From positions 273,490,310 through 273,554,309 of the forward strand of contig JARDYH010000002.1 of NCBI GenBank assembly GCA_029215795.1: a stretch of 64,000 bases of DNA, given 5' to 3'. Both the position numbers and the translations under genes were made by a program. This stretch comes from Anniella stebbinsi. Taxonomy: Eukaryota > Chordata > Lepidosauria > Squamata > Anniellidae. Below are positions 10,913 through 20,673 of the stretch, one piece after another. Numbering within the stretch: position 1 is the stretch's first letter; every line of letters begins with the position of its first letter. Below the pieces are notes generated by a model. The model did not search any database and had not been told where the DNA came from. It saw nothing but the letters and a program-made list of their open reading frames with translations.

Positions 10913-12041
10913 AGCAACTCTAATTTAGATGTGAGATTCACTAAACCCTGTCCACCATACACACACATTTATATTTACAGTTCATAAATGCTAGATTTAC
11001 AGACTCCTTAACTGATGTCTGATGTATACACACGAATACTGTATTTAATTTAACATGTAGGATTCCCTCCATCCCAAGCTGTGTCATGAAAAAAAAATGG
11101 TGTATCAGACAAACAGCAAAATAAAGGGCAATTGGGTTCCTGTCTAATATGATTTGGAGGTAGGTTTTGGTCAGTTAAGAACTATGGGAAAATGCATATT
11201 CAAATCTTACAGCAGCTAGAGCATTGTGTCAGTAACTAAAGAGTTCTGCTTTGAAAAGAAACAGCATTTATCTCTGCATGTGATATCTGTGTGTGTGTGA
11301 TGTGATATGCTTGTGACAGTTTGTGGTCCTCCTAGCAGTCTAGGAAAATATCACCTAGAGAGTCCCACCCAAGCCTTAAATATAGCATTCGGTGGCATTG
11401 GTAGGCAAGTAAAAAGTCATTTGCCGGAATGGGTTCCCTTTTTCATGGGTTTTCTAGGGCTGGAAGCCTTCACAAATTTCTCTCCTCCTTCCTTGAGAAT
11501 GGTTCTTCTGCACCAAAGACCCTATAAAACCCCCTTTCTTATCTATGGAAGTAGAATGAAATGGGAAAAAAAAACTTCAGTTCTCCTCAGGAGCAAGCAG
11601 ACATCACAAAACTGATGGCCGCATCAGGTTCAAACCCATGGCAGACTACAAATTTAAGGATAAGCTTAAGAAAATGTATAAATCAGGAGAATGAAAAATG
11701 TATTTGCAAGATTCTGGGAAGAATTTGGTCAGCAGAATGTATATATCTCGAAAGATAACATTTGAGTTAACTGGGTGAGGGTGAGGGAGACAGAACCGAA
11801 AAATGCTTAAACTAAATTTCAAGGGACAGCAGCAAGTTAAATCAAGTGAATAGAAAGAAAAAGACAAAATTAAAAAGGGTTGTGTTGACTATAATGGAAA
11901 TTAGGTTTTACAAGTTTGATTTAGAATACATGACTATTAATTTAGAAGAAACTATGAGATATAAATTAGGGCTATTAAATGGTGGCTAAATGGTAGGAGT
12001 AAAGAAAAAATATATTGGAATACAATTATGGGTATCCTTTG
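10913..12041. other. Unassigned DNA, A-rich in its second half
   Basis: 11650-12000 is A-rich with a LINE-3'UTR-like texture, but I cannot match it to a family with confidence. No exon seen. Confidence 0.35.
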
Positions 12042-12220
12042 GGGAAGGGCTGCAGCGTAGTGGCAGAACACACCCTTTGTAGAAGTCAGTCCCTGTCATC
12101 TCTAGGTAGGGCTTAGAGAGCCTCTTGTCTGAAATGCAGAAAAAAATAACTCTCAGTCCATATAAACAAAATGAAGCTAGATGAACCAATGGTTGGACTC
12201 TGTTTAAGGCTCTTCCTACA
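12042..12220 (+). mobile_element. tRNA-derived SINE
   Basis: The head (GGGAAGGGCTGCAGCGTAG...) is tRNA-like with a recognisable A-box region (CAGCGTAGTGGC, about 12053) and a decayed B box near 12083. The body contains CTAGATGAACCAATGG and ends in GGCTCTTCCTAC. The same element is present reversed at 19408-19600. The terminal ~30 bp resembles CR1 3' ends, which would explain mobilisation by CR1; that is inference. It is not a functional tRNA gene. Confidence 0.75.
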
Positions 12221-12251
12221 AGCAGATAAAAGATATTAACATATTCTAGAA

Positions 12252-12532
12252 CAGGGCTTAGGAACTTCAGGCCTGGGGTCCCAATCCAGCCCTCCCAGGT
12301 CCTCCAGATGGCCATGGCTCCTCACCCTTGCCTTCAACCACCAGTCATTGGAGTGGCTTCCCAGCTTTTGTGCAGTTTTCCCCTACTCTAAAAGACTGAA
12401 ATGCCTTTCCTAAGGCTTAGTTACTGGCAGTACAGATTTTAAGTTAGCATACGGTGATATTTTTGGCCCCACCCCAAGAGCTTCCACAAAACTGAATTTG
12501 GTTCTCAGGCTGAAAGAGGTTTTCCACCCCTG
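12252..12532. mobile_element. hAT (Charlie-like) element, 281 bp
   Basis: Imperfect terminal inverted repeats CAGGGCTTAGGAAC and (complement of the right end) CAGGGGTGGAAAAC. Flanks TTCTAGAA (12244-12251) and TCCTAGGA (12533-12540) form a decayed 8-bp TSD, 6 of 8 matching. No coding content. Confidence 0.6.
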
Positions 12533-12862
12533 TCCTAGGACCTGAGATGAGTATCGTTGTTATCTGAGCTGCAGAACTAGAGGTAATATAAATAGATAAT
12601 AAGTATTGGGTGGCTTTGCTGCAGAAACACAAGCCAGAATGTCACTCCACTCGATAGGATCAGGGTTGTATTGTGCTTTATCTGGGACAACTTGTCCAGT
12701 CATAAATCACTCTGCAATGAATTCAAAATAAACTTTACAATCCATGCATCTTCTCCATACCATGCGGTATTCTGTTATGAGAAATAATCAGCATGATATT
12801 GGACTTGAATAAGCCTGATCCCGCCAGTGTGTGACTCACTAAGCAAAAAGCAGCCCACCACT
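12533..12862. other. Unassigned DNA
   Basis: Nothing recognised. Confidence 0.4.
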
Positions 12863-12955
12863 AGGGGGGTCAGATGCAAAATTAGTCAGGGCGCCTACTC
12901 CGTCAATAGTTGTATGGAAGAGGGAATTTCAGCAGGGGTAAATTCTTGCATGATT
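12863..12955 (+). mobile_element. Decayed fragment of the 319-bp hAT MITE family
   Basis: TAGGGGGGTCAGATGCAAAA followed by AGTTGT and GAGGGAATTTCAGCAGG in the same order and spacing as the left arm of the element at 3094-3412. The rest is missing. Confidence 0.5.
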
Positions 12956-13036
12956 CTTTTATGGCTTGTCTTTTATGTGAGCCCTTCAGGCAGAGCACAC
13001 TAAAAATAGAAAGAAATGGATAATAATTACCTAAAG

Positions 13037-13159
13037 CAGCCATCCCCAAATTGATGCCCTCCAGCTGTGTTGGATTACAACTCCCATAATTCCCAGCAAG
13101 CATAGCTATTGGGAATTGCAGTCCAACACATCTGGAGGGCACCAGGTTGGGGAAGGCTG
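13037..13159. mobile_element. Hairpin hAT MITE, 123 bp
   Basis: Near-palindrome with ends CAGCCATCCCC and GGGGAAGGCTG. Arms include GATGCCCTCCAGCTGTGTTG and its partner CAACACATCTGGAGGGCACC. Full copies also occur at 52113-52234 and 60334-60469, and a split one at 58500-59132. The TSD of the 60-kb copy places the family in hAT. Confidence 0.8.
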
Positions 13160-14112
13160 ATCTTGAACATGGAATTTCAGTTTGAGCCATTAAGCATAAA
13201 AATCAGTGGTGCATCAAAGTTTTTTTTTCTCTCTCTCTCTCCACACACCATCCTTAAATTGTAATGGAACACATTTTGCCATAATAAACATGGGATTTGG
13301 CATTCAACACCAAACCCTTGGGTTTGAAAATAAATGATAATAGTCTGGCCTGGATGCCTGAAAGCAATAGATTGATTTGATTGTTAGGCTTATTCATTAA
13401 TATATGATGTACTAGCGTTTGTCACAAAATCCGTGTACCTTAAAGTCTGATGCCAATTATTTTCACTGCCAAGCTGCCAGTTGGCAGGCTGATTCTAATT
13501 GTGCAATTTTCCCTGGAGACTATGAAACCAAATGATGCACAAGCAAGGGAAGGCATGTTTTATTTAGAATGATTATTTCAGGTGTTTCTTTCTGAAAATG
13601 ATTCTCTGTGAAACCGTAGGCATGGCAGTTGGGTATATGTGAATGAAATTTGGCTCTCTTGCTCCATCCTGATTAAATAGTATGTTTCCAAGTTGGTTCC
13701 GGTATGCGTCACATTAGTTTTTTCCCCCCTACTTCTTTCCATTACTTGATTGTCGGGGACACTACCTGTCTGAAGGTCCATGGTTGTTGTTCAGGATCTT
13801 TTGAAAGTTTAAAACAAACTTTTGATGGGTTTAGCCAGGTACCAGCCCTCCCGGACACTCATGCCCATTCCATTTCCCATCCAAACTTAGCATGTAATTG
13901 CAACAAGAAGCCTCACTATCTGGCTTCCATTAAAACTCTGGGGCTAACATAGCAGCATCCTGGGTGCAAAGTTCCAAGGGAAATAAATTTCACATTAATT
14001 CTGACAACCTATTAGGGCCATCAAGATCCATGGGCCTATACTTTCCATCGATGCTTGAACACATAGTTGCTGTACATGCACATGACAGCACCCTGGACAC
14101 AAAGATCTATGT
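13160..14112. other. Unassigned DNA
   Basis: Short CT run at about 13228-13240. The open frame at 13704-13952 (82 aa) has no recognisable domain or conserved motif and is not called. Confidence 0.35.
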
Positions 14113-14791
14113 TAGTGATCTTCACTGTTTTTCAAGCAGGAGCCACTTTGGTGCCAAGTACTGCTATTGGTGCCTGAGCCATTGGGGGTCTCTCCTCTTA
14201 CCCCTGGTCAAGTGACAGTGCTGTGGACTGGATTCATCTGGAGGCCTCCCCTCTGTGTTATCCTAGCAAACACTCACCAATCATTCACCAAGTCACCAGG
14301 CGGGCAGATTTCAATAGGTTCATTTGGTGCTTGGATGGATCAGTGAGAGAGTGCTCTAGTCTATACAGCATAATGAATTATCCCAGACAAGGCCCACATT
14401 GCTCACTCTCTCAGCCATCCATTCACTTTCACTTTCAGCACCTGAACAGTGCACTGCTGCAAACAGCCAGTCATGTTGCTCTTTGCCTTTTGGGCTCCTC
14501 CCCCACCACAGCTAGTTATCTAATTTCCCCCTTATTCTCCTTTCCCCACCTTCTACCACCTTACAGCTAATGAGTGGCAGGACTCCCCAATCCTGATGGC
14601 TCCTCTGGCAGCCTAGATCACAGCAGCTTGCTTACTGCTAAAGTACACAACACGGCAAAGCTGGAGAGCCCATGCTGAGAGTGAGCAATTGTTTCAGAGA
14701 GAGTAAGAGTGTGAATGAGAGAGCCTGAGAGCCACACTTGAAGTGTCTGGGAGGCACTGGTGGCCCTTGGGCCTTGTAGTCAAGAACATTG
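14113..14791. mobile_element. Non-autonomous hAT element, 679 bp
   Basis: Ends TAGTGATCTTCAC and, complemented from the right, CAATGTTCTTGAC (9-10 of 13 matching). Flanks ATCTATGT (14105-14112) and ATTTATGT (14792-14799) give an 8-bp TSD with one mismatch. GAGCCACTTTGG near the left end is typical of Charlie-like hAT subtermini. The 115-aa open frame at 14223-14570 is internal, with no transposase motif. Confidence 0.6.
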
Positions 14792-15189
14792 ATTTATGTG
14801 AAATGTACCTCTCATAGATCACATTTATCCTAATAGTATGTCAGGATCCATAGGAATTCCATTCTGCATTGGTGGCTTATCAGGATTCTGCCAAAGTTCT
14901 GAAAGCCTAATGGCAGCCTAGTTTCCCCATTACAAGGTCTCATTGCTACCAGGTACGTTTTGGGAGACCAAAAAGGTAGTAGTTGGGAGGGAGCTTGCAG
15001 AAGGACTGAATAGAGAGGCTACATTTTGTCCCAAATGACATCAGTGGGAGCGTGGTGAGATGTGACGCCAAGATTAATTTAGGGCTAAGTTCAATGGAAC
15101 CTAGTTCACTAATTTGAGGTGAGGCTTTTCTGAAAGTTAGCCCATCACAAGCCCAAATTGATCCCTTTCATAAGATTTTTGCAATGGGC

Positions 15190-15190
<1 letters not shown>
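14792..15190. other. Unassigned DNA
   Basis: Nothing recognised. Confidence 0.4.

Positions 15191-15220
<30 letters not shown>
15191..15220. repeat. AT microsatellite
   Basis: About 15 AT units, probably grown from the tail of the adjoining SINE fragment. Confidence 0.95.
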
Positions 15221-15221
<1 letters not shown>

Positions 15222-15223
<2 letters not shown>

Positions 15224-15335
15224 TTACAAGCCTGTGATTGCCCAAGATACCACAGTGGGGATTTGAACACAGATGTCCCCAGGTCAGGTCTCACATGTTC
15301 TTTCCATTACCATCAGTATGCCCCACCTTGAACAT
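15222..15335 (-). mobile_element. Degraded tRNA-derived SINE head (Sauria-like)
   Basis: CAGTGGGGATTTGAACACAG corresponds to the complemented B-box region of a tRNA-derived SINE, followed by CCCAGGTCAGGTCTCACATG-type head text. Too decayed to assign firmly. Confidence 0.4.
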
Positions 15336-15744
15336 TTATTTAATGGCATGTTGAGTTTTATGGTTAGTCAATCACATCCCTCTCTTCTCCCCCACATTGC
15401 CATTGCCCTAATTCCTGTGTTTCAGCGGGTACAGAGAGCGTAAGCACTTGAAAGAAGAGTGCTGAGTCTTATAATTTATTGAATTAAACAGCATGTATTT
15501 GATTATGGAGAGAGGGAACCTAGTTTTCTGCCAAGAGTAAATTAGTTTTATGTAGAAACAATAGCCCTCTGCTAAAGCGTAAGAATTGTTTATGAGAAAG
15601 TTCCTGATCTACATATAATTAATTATTTTATTGATTTCTATGGTTTTCTTTATTTTTGCTTTAAAAAGGCAATTAACTTTTGCAGTGTATTTCAGCAGTC
15701 CACAGCAGGGAGAAATCAAAAGTTAAGAGCAATTTGTGATAACG

Positions 15745-15785
<41 letters not shown>

Positions 15786-16562
15786 GTGTGCTGGAATTGA
15801 GCTTTTAAATGAATTTCATAAGACACTTTCGTATGTGTAACAATCTTAAAATCCAAAGTAATTTGTGATTTTTATATGCAATAAATTCTCTTACAAATCA
15901 GCTTACAAAGAAATAAAAAGAACTGGTAAAGTTAGCACATCATCTCAAAAGGATTTATATAAGCCATAGTATGCAATATGGTGCAGTGCATATTTTTATT
16001 CTAAGTTGCTCATAAGGGAATATAAATACCGAAATACAAATTTGTTCTGTAACGTGTGTGAATAACTAAAAGGCATGCATTTGTGCTTTCTGTTGGCTGT
16101 GTCTAGTCCAATTTCATAAGCTCATAGCATAAATGAAAAACACAAATATCATTCCTGTCTAACTACATGAGCTGTATATTTCACAGCACAGATCACAGTT
16201 TAACCTGTGCTTTTGGCAAATAACCTGAGCTAAAGGTTTACTTTTCACACTCTAAAAGCAGACATTCCTGAATGTCACAGGAAAAGGACAGAGAGGTTCA
16301 TAACTAAAAGGGAACAGAAAAGATTGCTGTTTCACAAAAGAATTTAATTCCCATACATGCATATCAGAATTAATTTCCCTGTTCTCTCATCCTTTTTTTA
16401 GAAAATTTGAACCACTGAAAAAAAATCTTCTTTAAAATAAGGGTGTACTTCTTTTTTTTCTTTCCCCCTTCCTGCATCCTCTGCTATTGACATTCAGACA
16501 AGGAAGCGGATAGCGAACGCTTCAAACTGTAAAGGGCAAACCAGCCATAATTCATCATTTTA
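15336..16562. other. Repeat-poor block with GT microsatellite; possible conserved non-coding DNA
   Basis: Apart from a GT run at 15745-15784, no repeats are recognised. The sequence is AT-rich with homeodomain-like TAATTA/ATTAAT cores (for example near 15617-15625) and smooth, non-decayed texture. Conservation is only a guess without alignment. Confidence 0.3.
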
Positions 16563-16752
16563 GGAAGTATCCTGTTGGCACTAGCACTAACAGAAATTCC
16601 CTTGCACTAGTGCAAGCTACCTGTACTGCAATGCCAATAGCATTTTCCAGGAAAACCCATCACGCCAGTGAACATTATTGGTGTTGCGCTAGAGGTAGCT
16701 TAAACTAGCACAGTGTCATTTAGGTTAGTGCTGGTGCCAAATAAGATACTGC
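16563..16752. mobile_element. Palindromic MITE, about 190 bp
   Basis: Inverted ends GGAAGTATCCTG and GGCAGTATCTTA (complement of right end), then GGCACTAGCACTAA against TTAGTGCTGGTGCC, and AAGCTACC against GGTAGCTT. No TSD is clear. Confidence 0.6.
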
Positions 16753-16914
16753 CCCCCCTTTGTCTTCAACATTATCTAGGTAGCCTTGCACATGGAAAAC
16801 ATCATTGACTTATATGGAACAAAGATAAGTATTTGCAGCCATGGGAACTGAACAAGTGGGAAAACCACGGTTCCATACAAATACCTTCAAATACCTTCTT
16901 CTATGTAACCTGAC

Positions 16915-17585
16915 TGCGCCCACCACCAGCAACTGGTGCTCAGAGGCACATCTCTGCACTTGGAAGTTACATATAGCCATCATGGCTAATAGCCTTCAGA
17001 GGGAGAGGTGGGTAAGAAATAAATATGTTGTTGTTGTTGTTGTATTTGTCCAATCCCATTTTAAAGCCATCTAAGCTAGTGGTCATCATTACAGCTAGTC
17101 GCAGCAGATTCAATGAATGAACTCTGCATTCTGTGAAGAAGTACTTCCTTTTGGTTTTTCTGAATATCTGGCAAAAGTGGAACTGTTTCATTGGCTGACT
17201 CCAATGGGACCCCAACAGGAAAACTCTATTCCATACCATGCATAAGCCTCTGTTATGTCTTCCTTTGATTGGATTTGTTTTCCAAACTAAAAAGCCCCAA
17301 CTGTTGTTGTGAGAATGCTCCAGGTCTTTGACCACATTGGTTACCTTTTCATGGACTTTTTCCAGGTCCACAATATCCATTTTGGGAAACCAGAACTGTA
17401 CACAGTATTACAAGTTGTATAAAGGCAAACTGCCAGTTTTATTTTTGATCCCTTTCCCAAACATCCCAAGCATAGAATCTTCCCTTTTCCCAGCTGCTAG
17501 GTCAACATTTTCATTGCACTCTCTACTACGGCCCCAATATCTCTTTGCTGGTTATTATTGCCAGTTCAGTCCCCATTGATAGGAT
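16915..17585 (-). pseudogene. CR1 LINE 3' region, interrupted
   Basis: On the minus strand the frame at 16967-17380 keeps CR1 ORF2 C-terminal landmarks: DIVDLEKVHEKVTNVVKDLE, KTKRKYFFTE and TTSLDGFKMGLDKY. Sequence further upstream (17400-17585 on plus) matches the nucleotide pattern preceding this in CR1. Toward the 3' end, TATAGCCATCATGGCTAATA and CCAGCAACTGG (16930) are CR1 3' UTR landmarks. A 46-bp LINE tail at 16998-17043 interrupts it. Several stops and shifts: inactive. Confidence 0.8.
16998..17043 (+). mobile_element. Tail-only LINE insertion inside CR1
   Basis: AGAGGGAGAGGTGGGTAAGA then AATAAATATG and a TTG trinucleotide run. CR1 sequence is continuous on both sides, so this fragment inserted into the CR1. 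It is the same tail family as 953-1029 and 35429-35507. Confidence 0.65.
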
Positions 17586-19029
17586 TTTAGTTATTTTTTT
17601 TTGCAATGAAAAATTAGCTCCAGAACCTGTTCTTGCAGAAGCCTGACACCTAGAGACTTTGCTCAGAGATCAGACCCCAAACTGCCAATTAGAACAGACC
17701 ATTTGAACATAGGAAAGATCCTGAATATACTCTAGAATACAGTAACTGAGTGAAAGCTCTTTGCAGACCATCTCCTAGCCAACGCAAAGTCTTTGTTGTC
17801 ATGTTTGTGGTCTCTTGTGAAGTTCGACTTCATTGTGTGGAGGATTTGATAGACTTCTTTTTCAATCAGTATTATTGTATTTTATGATAAAGGAAGAGCT
17901 GAACAACAAACTTATTTTCCAGTGGGAGGGAGTCAACATTCATTCTTTCTTCATTGCCATTAAATATTTGATTTGTGAACACAGTGGTCCATAAAATAGC
18001 ATTATAGAAGAAAATGTGATGGGTTCCAAGAAGTGAACAGCAAAGCTATATGCAAAGGTAATCAGCAGTAAGTAATATATCCCTTGCCATCAAAACACGA
18101 TTCATAGAAGTTTCTGCTTATGCAAGCAGGAACTCATCTCTGTGATGTCAATGGTGACTGCCTTTCCAAAGGAAGGTGCAAAATATTACAGAATGAAAGT
18201 TAACACATTTTGCAAGAAGTAAGTGTTGTAGATGAACTTGCAAGCAGTTATCCTTCATACTCAAAAAACAAAGATTAAAACATGTCAGTGTTGAAATGAA
18301 GTGAGAGACCAATGTGTGTATATGTATATGCTGTATAGATAGAAAGATAGAGGAGTAAATGAGAAGATCATCAACCTTGTATTTGTGATGTGTGGATTTT
18401 GGTTAATATATAATTCAGCCAAATTAATTAAATATTTAATCTCACATAAATGAAATGACCTGACATAAAATAAAGGGCAGTAGGACTCAGTGCAGCAAAA
18501 TTCAGGAAAATAGATGTGTTCTTCAGAATAACAACATGTAGTACTGGGCATGAAAACACCACAAAACATCAGTTAATCTCAAATTGCACATACATTTCTG
18601 TGCAAAATGGGGCTTTTAGATGGGGAATTCTTTTTTTCTTTTAACAACAGTTTTGGAGCCCTGCCTGTCTTTGCTGAGTAGATACAGACACCCATGAAAC
18701 CATATCAGTTTTTGACACATGCTGTGAAGAACAGTGTAGAACTCTAAATCAAGTTGAAGTCATTTAGCAAGGTATAAATACTCTCCGTTTGAAACTCTGA
18801 GTATGCACCAAGTGCCTTTCCCTCACCACTGAAGCTAAGGCCCATGCAAAAAACAAACAAACATGAATATCAGGTCATGCATAGGATTGGGCTGAAAGAG
18901 TAGTCAATTTGATGGTTTGAAACTGAGTGGACAGTTTATTAAGCCTGCAGTACCACACTCACAACTCAGGACGTATTCCTGAGTCAACATGCTGATGATC
19001 AGGCTGCAAATATTCCTGCAAAACTAATT
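17586..19029. other. Unassigned AT-rich DNA
   Basis: No repeat family, exon or RNA gene recognised in about 1.4 kb. A short GATA-like run is near 18335-18350. Confidence 0.4.
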
Positions 19030-19346
19030 TGTGCTGGAATCCTATGTACACTGTCCTAGGAGTAAGCACCATTGAACACTGGAGAGCTGGCATGGTGCAG
19101 TGGCTGGAGTTGGGCTGGGAGTCGGGAGATCCGGGTTTTAGTTCCAGTTCAGCCATGGAAGCTCACTGGGTGACTTTGAGCCAGTAACAGACTCTCAGCC
19201 CAACCTGCGTCACAGGGTTGTTGTTGTGAGGATTAAAATGGAGAGGAGGAGGAGGTTCCTTGGAGGAAAAAAGGTGAACTATAAATGTAATAAATAATAA
19301 CAATGACAACATAATGGGTCTTCTGAGTAGATATACATAGGATTTA
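19030..19346. mobile_element. Palindromic MITE split by a SINE
   Basis: The left half (GGAATCCTATGTACACTG... AGTAAGCACCATTGAACAC, to about 19080) and right half (AATGGGTCTTCTGAGTAGAT ... CATAGGATT, 19312-19346) are complementary and form a short hairpin MITE of a type very common in squamates. The Sauria SINE at 19082-19311 sits exactly at the hairpin centre. Confidence 0.65.
19082..19311 (+). mobile_element. Sauria-type SINE, full length
   Basis: A tRNA-like head with A box TGGTGCAGTGG (19093-19103) and B-box-like GGTTTTAGTTC (19134-19144), then GAAGCTCACTGGGTGACTTT, CACAGGGTTGTTGTTGTGAG, GGAGAGGAGGAGGAGG, and the tail CTTGGAGGAAAAAAGG...ATAAATGTAATAAATAATAA. This is the best SINE in the window and a strong squamate marker. 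It would be transcribed by RNA polymerase III if intact; the B box carries changes, so activity is doubtful. Confidence 0.9.
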
Positions 19347-19407
19347 TCTCCCTTCTGCCAAAAACAAACAAACAAACCTTAATTCCTATTTTCCTTAAAG
19401 CTTTCAG

Positions 19408-19600
19408 TTCATAAGACGCTGCCTTAAATGAGTCACACCCTTGATCCATCTAGCCCAGTATTAGTGATACTAACTAGCAGTGGCTCTCCAGAGTTTTAAG
19501 CAGGATTCTTTCCTAGCCCTGGCAGGTGATGTAGATACTAAATGTGGGACCTTCTGCTAACAAAGCATGTGCCCAACAACTGAGCTACAGACCATCCTAT
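19408..19600 (-). mobile_element. tRNA-derived SINE, second copy
   Basis: Reverse orientation of the element at 12042-12220. From the right end (19600): a head with GTAGCTCAGTTGTTGGGCAC, then AGAAGGTCCCACATTTAGTA, a body with TAGGGCTAGGAAAGAATCC, and a 3' end near TAAGGCAGCGTCTTATGAA at 19408. The decayed A and B boxes mean it is not a tRNA gene. Confidence 0.75.
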
Positions 19601-19702
19601 TGCTGGATAATGGCAACTGACCAACAAAACAGCCCCAGATTCATTCCTCTGCAGCCATGTGAACACACTTTTCTCAAATAACTGGGTGGGGGAGGAAAAG
19701 GG

Positions 19703-20144
19703 ACACAAACAGCTTGGGACCACAATACTTGACGGAATGTCTCTCCCGACACGAACCTACCCGTACACTATGATCAACATCCAAGGTCCTTCTCTGAATG
19801 CCTACTCTGAGGGAAGCTTGGAGGATGGCAACAAGGGAGAGGGCCTTCTCAGTGGTGGTCCCCCCAACTATGGAACGATCTCCCAGATGAGGCTCACCTG
19901 GCACCAACACTGTTATATTTTGGGCACCAGGTTAAGACTTTTCTCCCAGGCATTTAACAGCATATGTTGAGCTTTTCAGCTGACTCCTGATTAGTTTAAA
20001 GGATATGTAGTTTGATTTTAGGCTTTTATGGTTTATAATTTTGTATATTGGTTTTTAAATGTTCAATGTTTTTAATTTTTGTAAATTTTGTAAATTCGGC
20101 TATGAGACGGTATGTAAATAATAATAATAATAATAATAATAATA
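19703..20144 (+). pseudogene. L2-like LINE 3' end with ATA tail
   Basis: Starts in the reverse transcriptase C-terminal region (AACAGCTTGGGACCACAATA; then SRHEP-like, LEDGNKGEGLLSGGPPNYG) and continues into a 3' UTR ending TTCGGCTATGAGACGGTATG followed by an ATA repeat (20117-20144). The GNKGxxF(S)VxxP...WN motif region is conserved in this LINE clade. It overlaps in content with fragments at 49613-49845 (3' UTR only) and 60690-60955 (immediately upstream coding part). Frameshifts and stops: dead. Confidence 0.7.
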
Positions 20145-20484
20145 CACTAAATTCTCTTGCTTGTTTGTATAAAGTCAAACACTGTTCAGAACCTCTCTTG
20201 CTCACCACCCTCCCCTCTTGAGAATTCCCCAAGGTGTGCCCTGGATGGAATAAAGAAGAGAAATAAAGACAAGGATAGGGGAGGGAAGAAGAGGAAAAGA
20301 AGAATGGTGATGGGAAATGGAAGGCAGAGGGAGAGAATTTCCCATGCCAAGTAGCTCCTTTCAGAGTGGGAGCATTTCAGAGGAATTTTGGAGGGTGTGT
20401 GAGGGTTGCACATACTTAAATTAACTTTATGAGGTGAGGTGGCTAAAGGCTTTTTCTTTTCTTTTTTATTACCTGTAAATTTTA
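20145..20484. other. Unassigned purine-rich DNA
   Basis: 20245-20330 is strongly AG-rich. No gene recognised. Confidence 0.4.
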
Positions 20485-20627
20485 TGTATGTATTTACTTG
20501 AGTTGTACTCTGCCTTTCTATCAGCGGTGGCACTCAAAATGTTTTACAGACACAATTAAAATTGAATAAAATAATAAAACAAGACATTAAAATATAATAA
20601 AAACATAATAATTAAAGAATTTATAAA

Positions 20628-20656
20628 TAGATAGATAGATAGATAGATAGAGATAG
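20628..20656. repeat. GATA microsatellite
   Basis: Six to seven GATA units immediately before the large hAT element. Confidence 0.95.
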
Positions 20657-20673
20657 TGATATAATGTATAAAC

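Noticed and set aside
12042..12220. A tRNA gene
   Set aside because: Only the head is tRNA-like, it continues into a SINE body and 3' end, the cloverleaf is broken, and a second copy exists at 19408-19600.
13704..14570. ORFs of 82-115 aa
   Set aside because: No protein motif; the second half lies inside a hAT element with a TSD.
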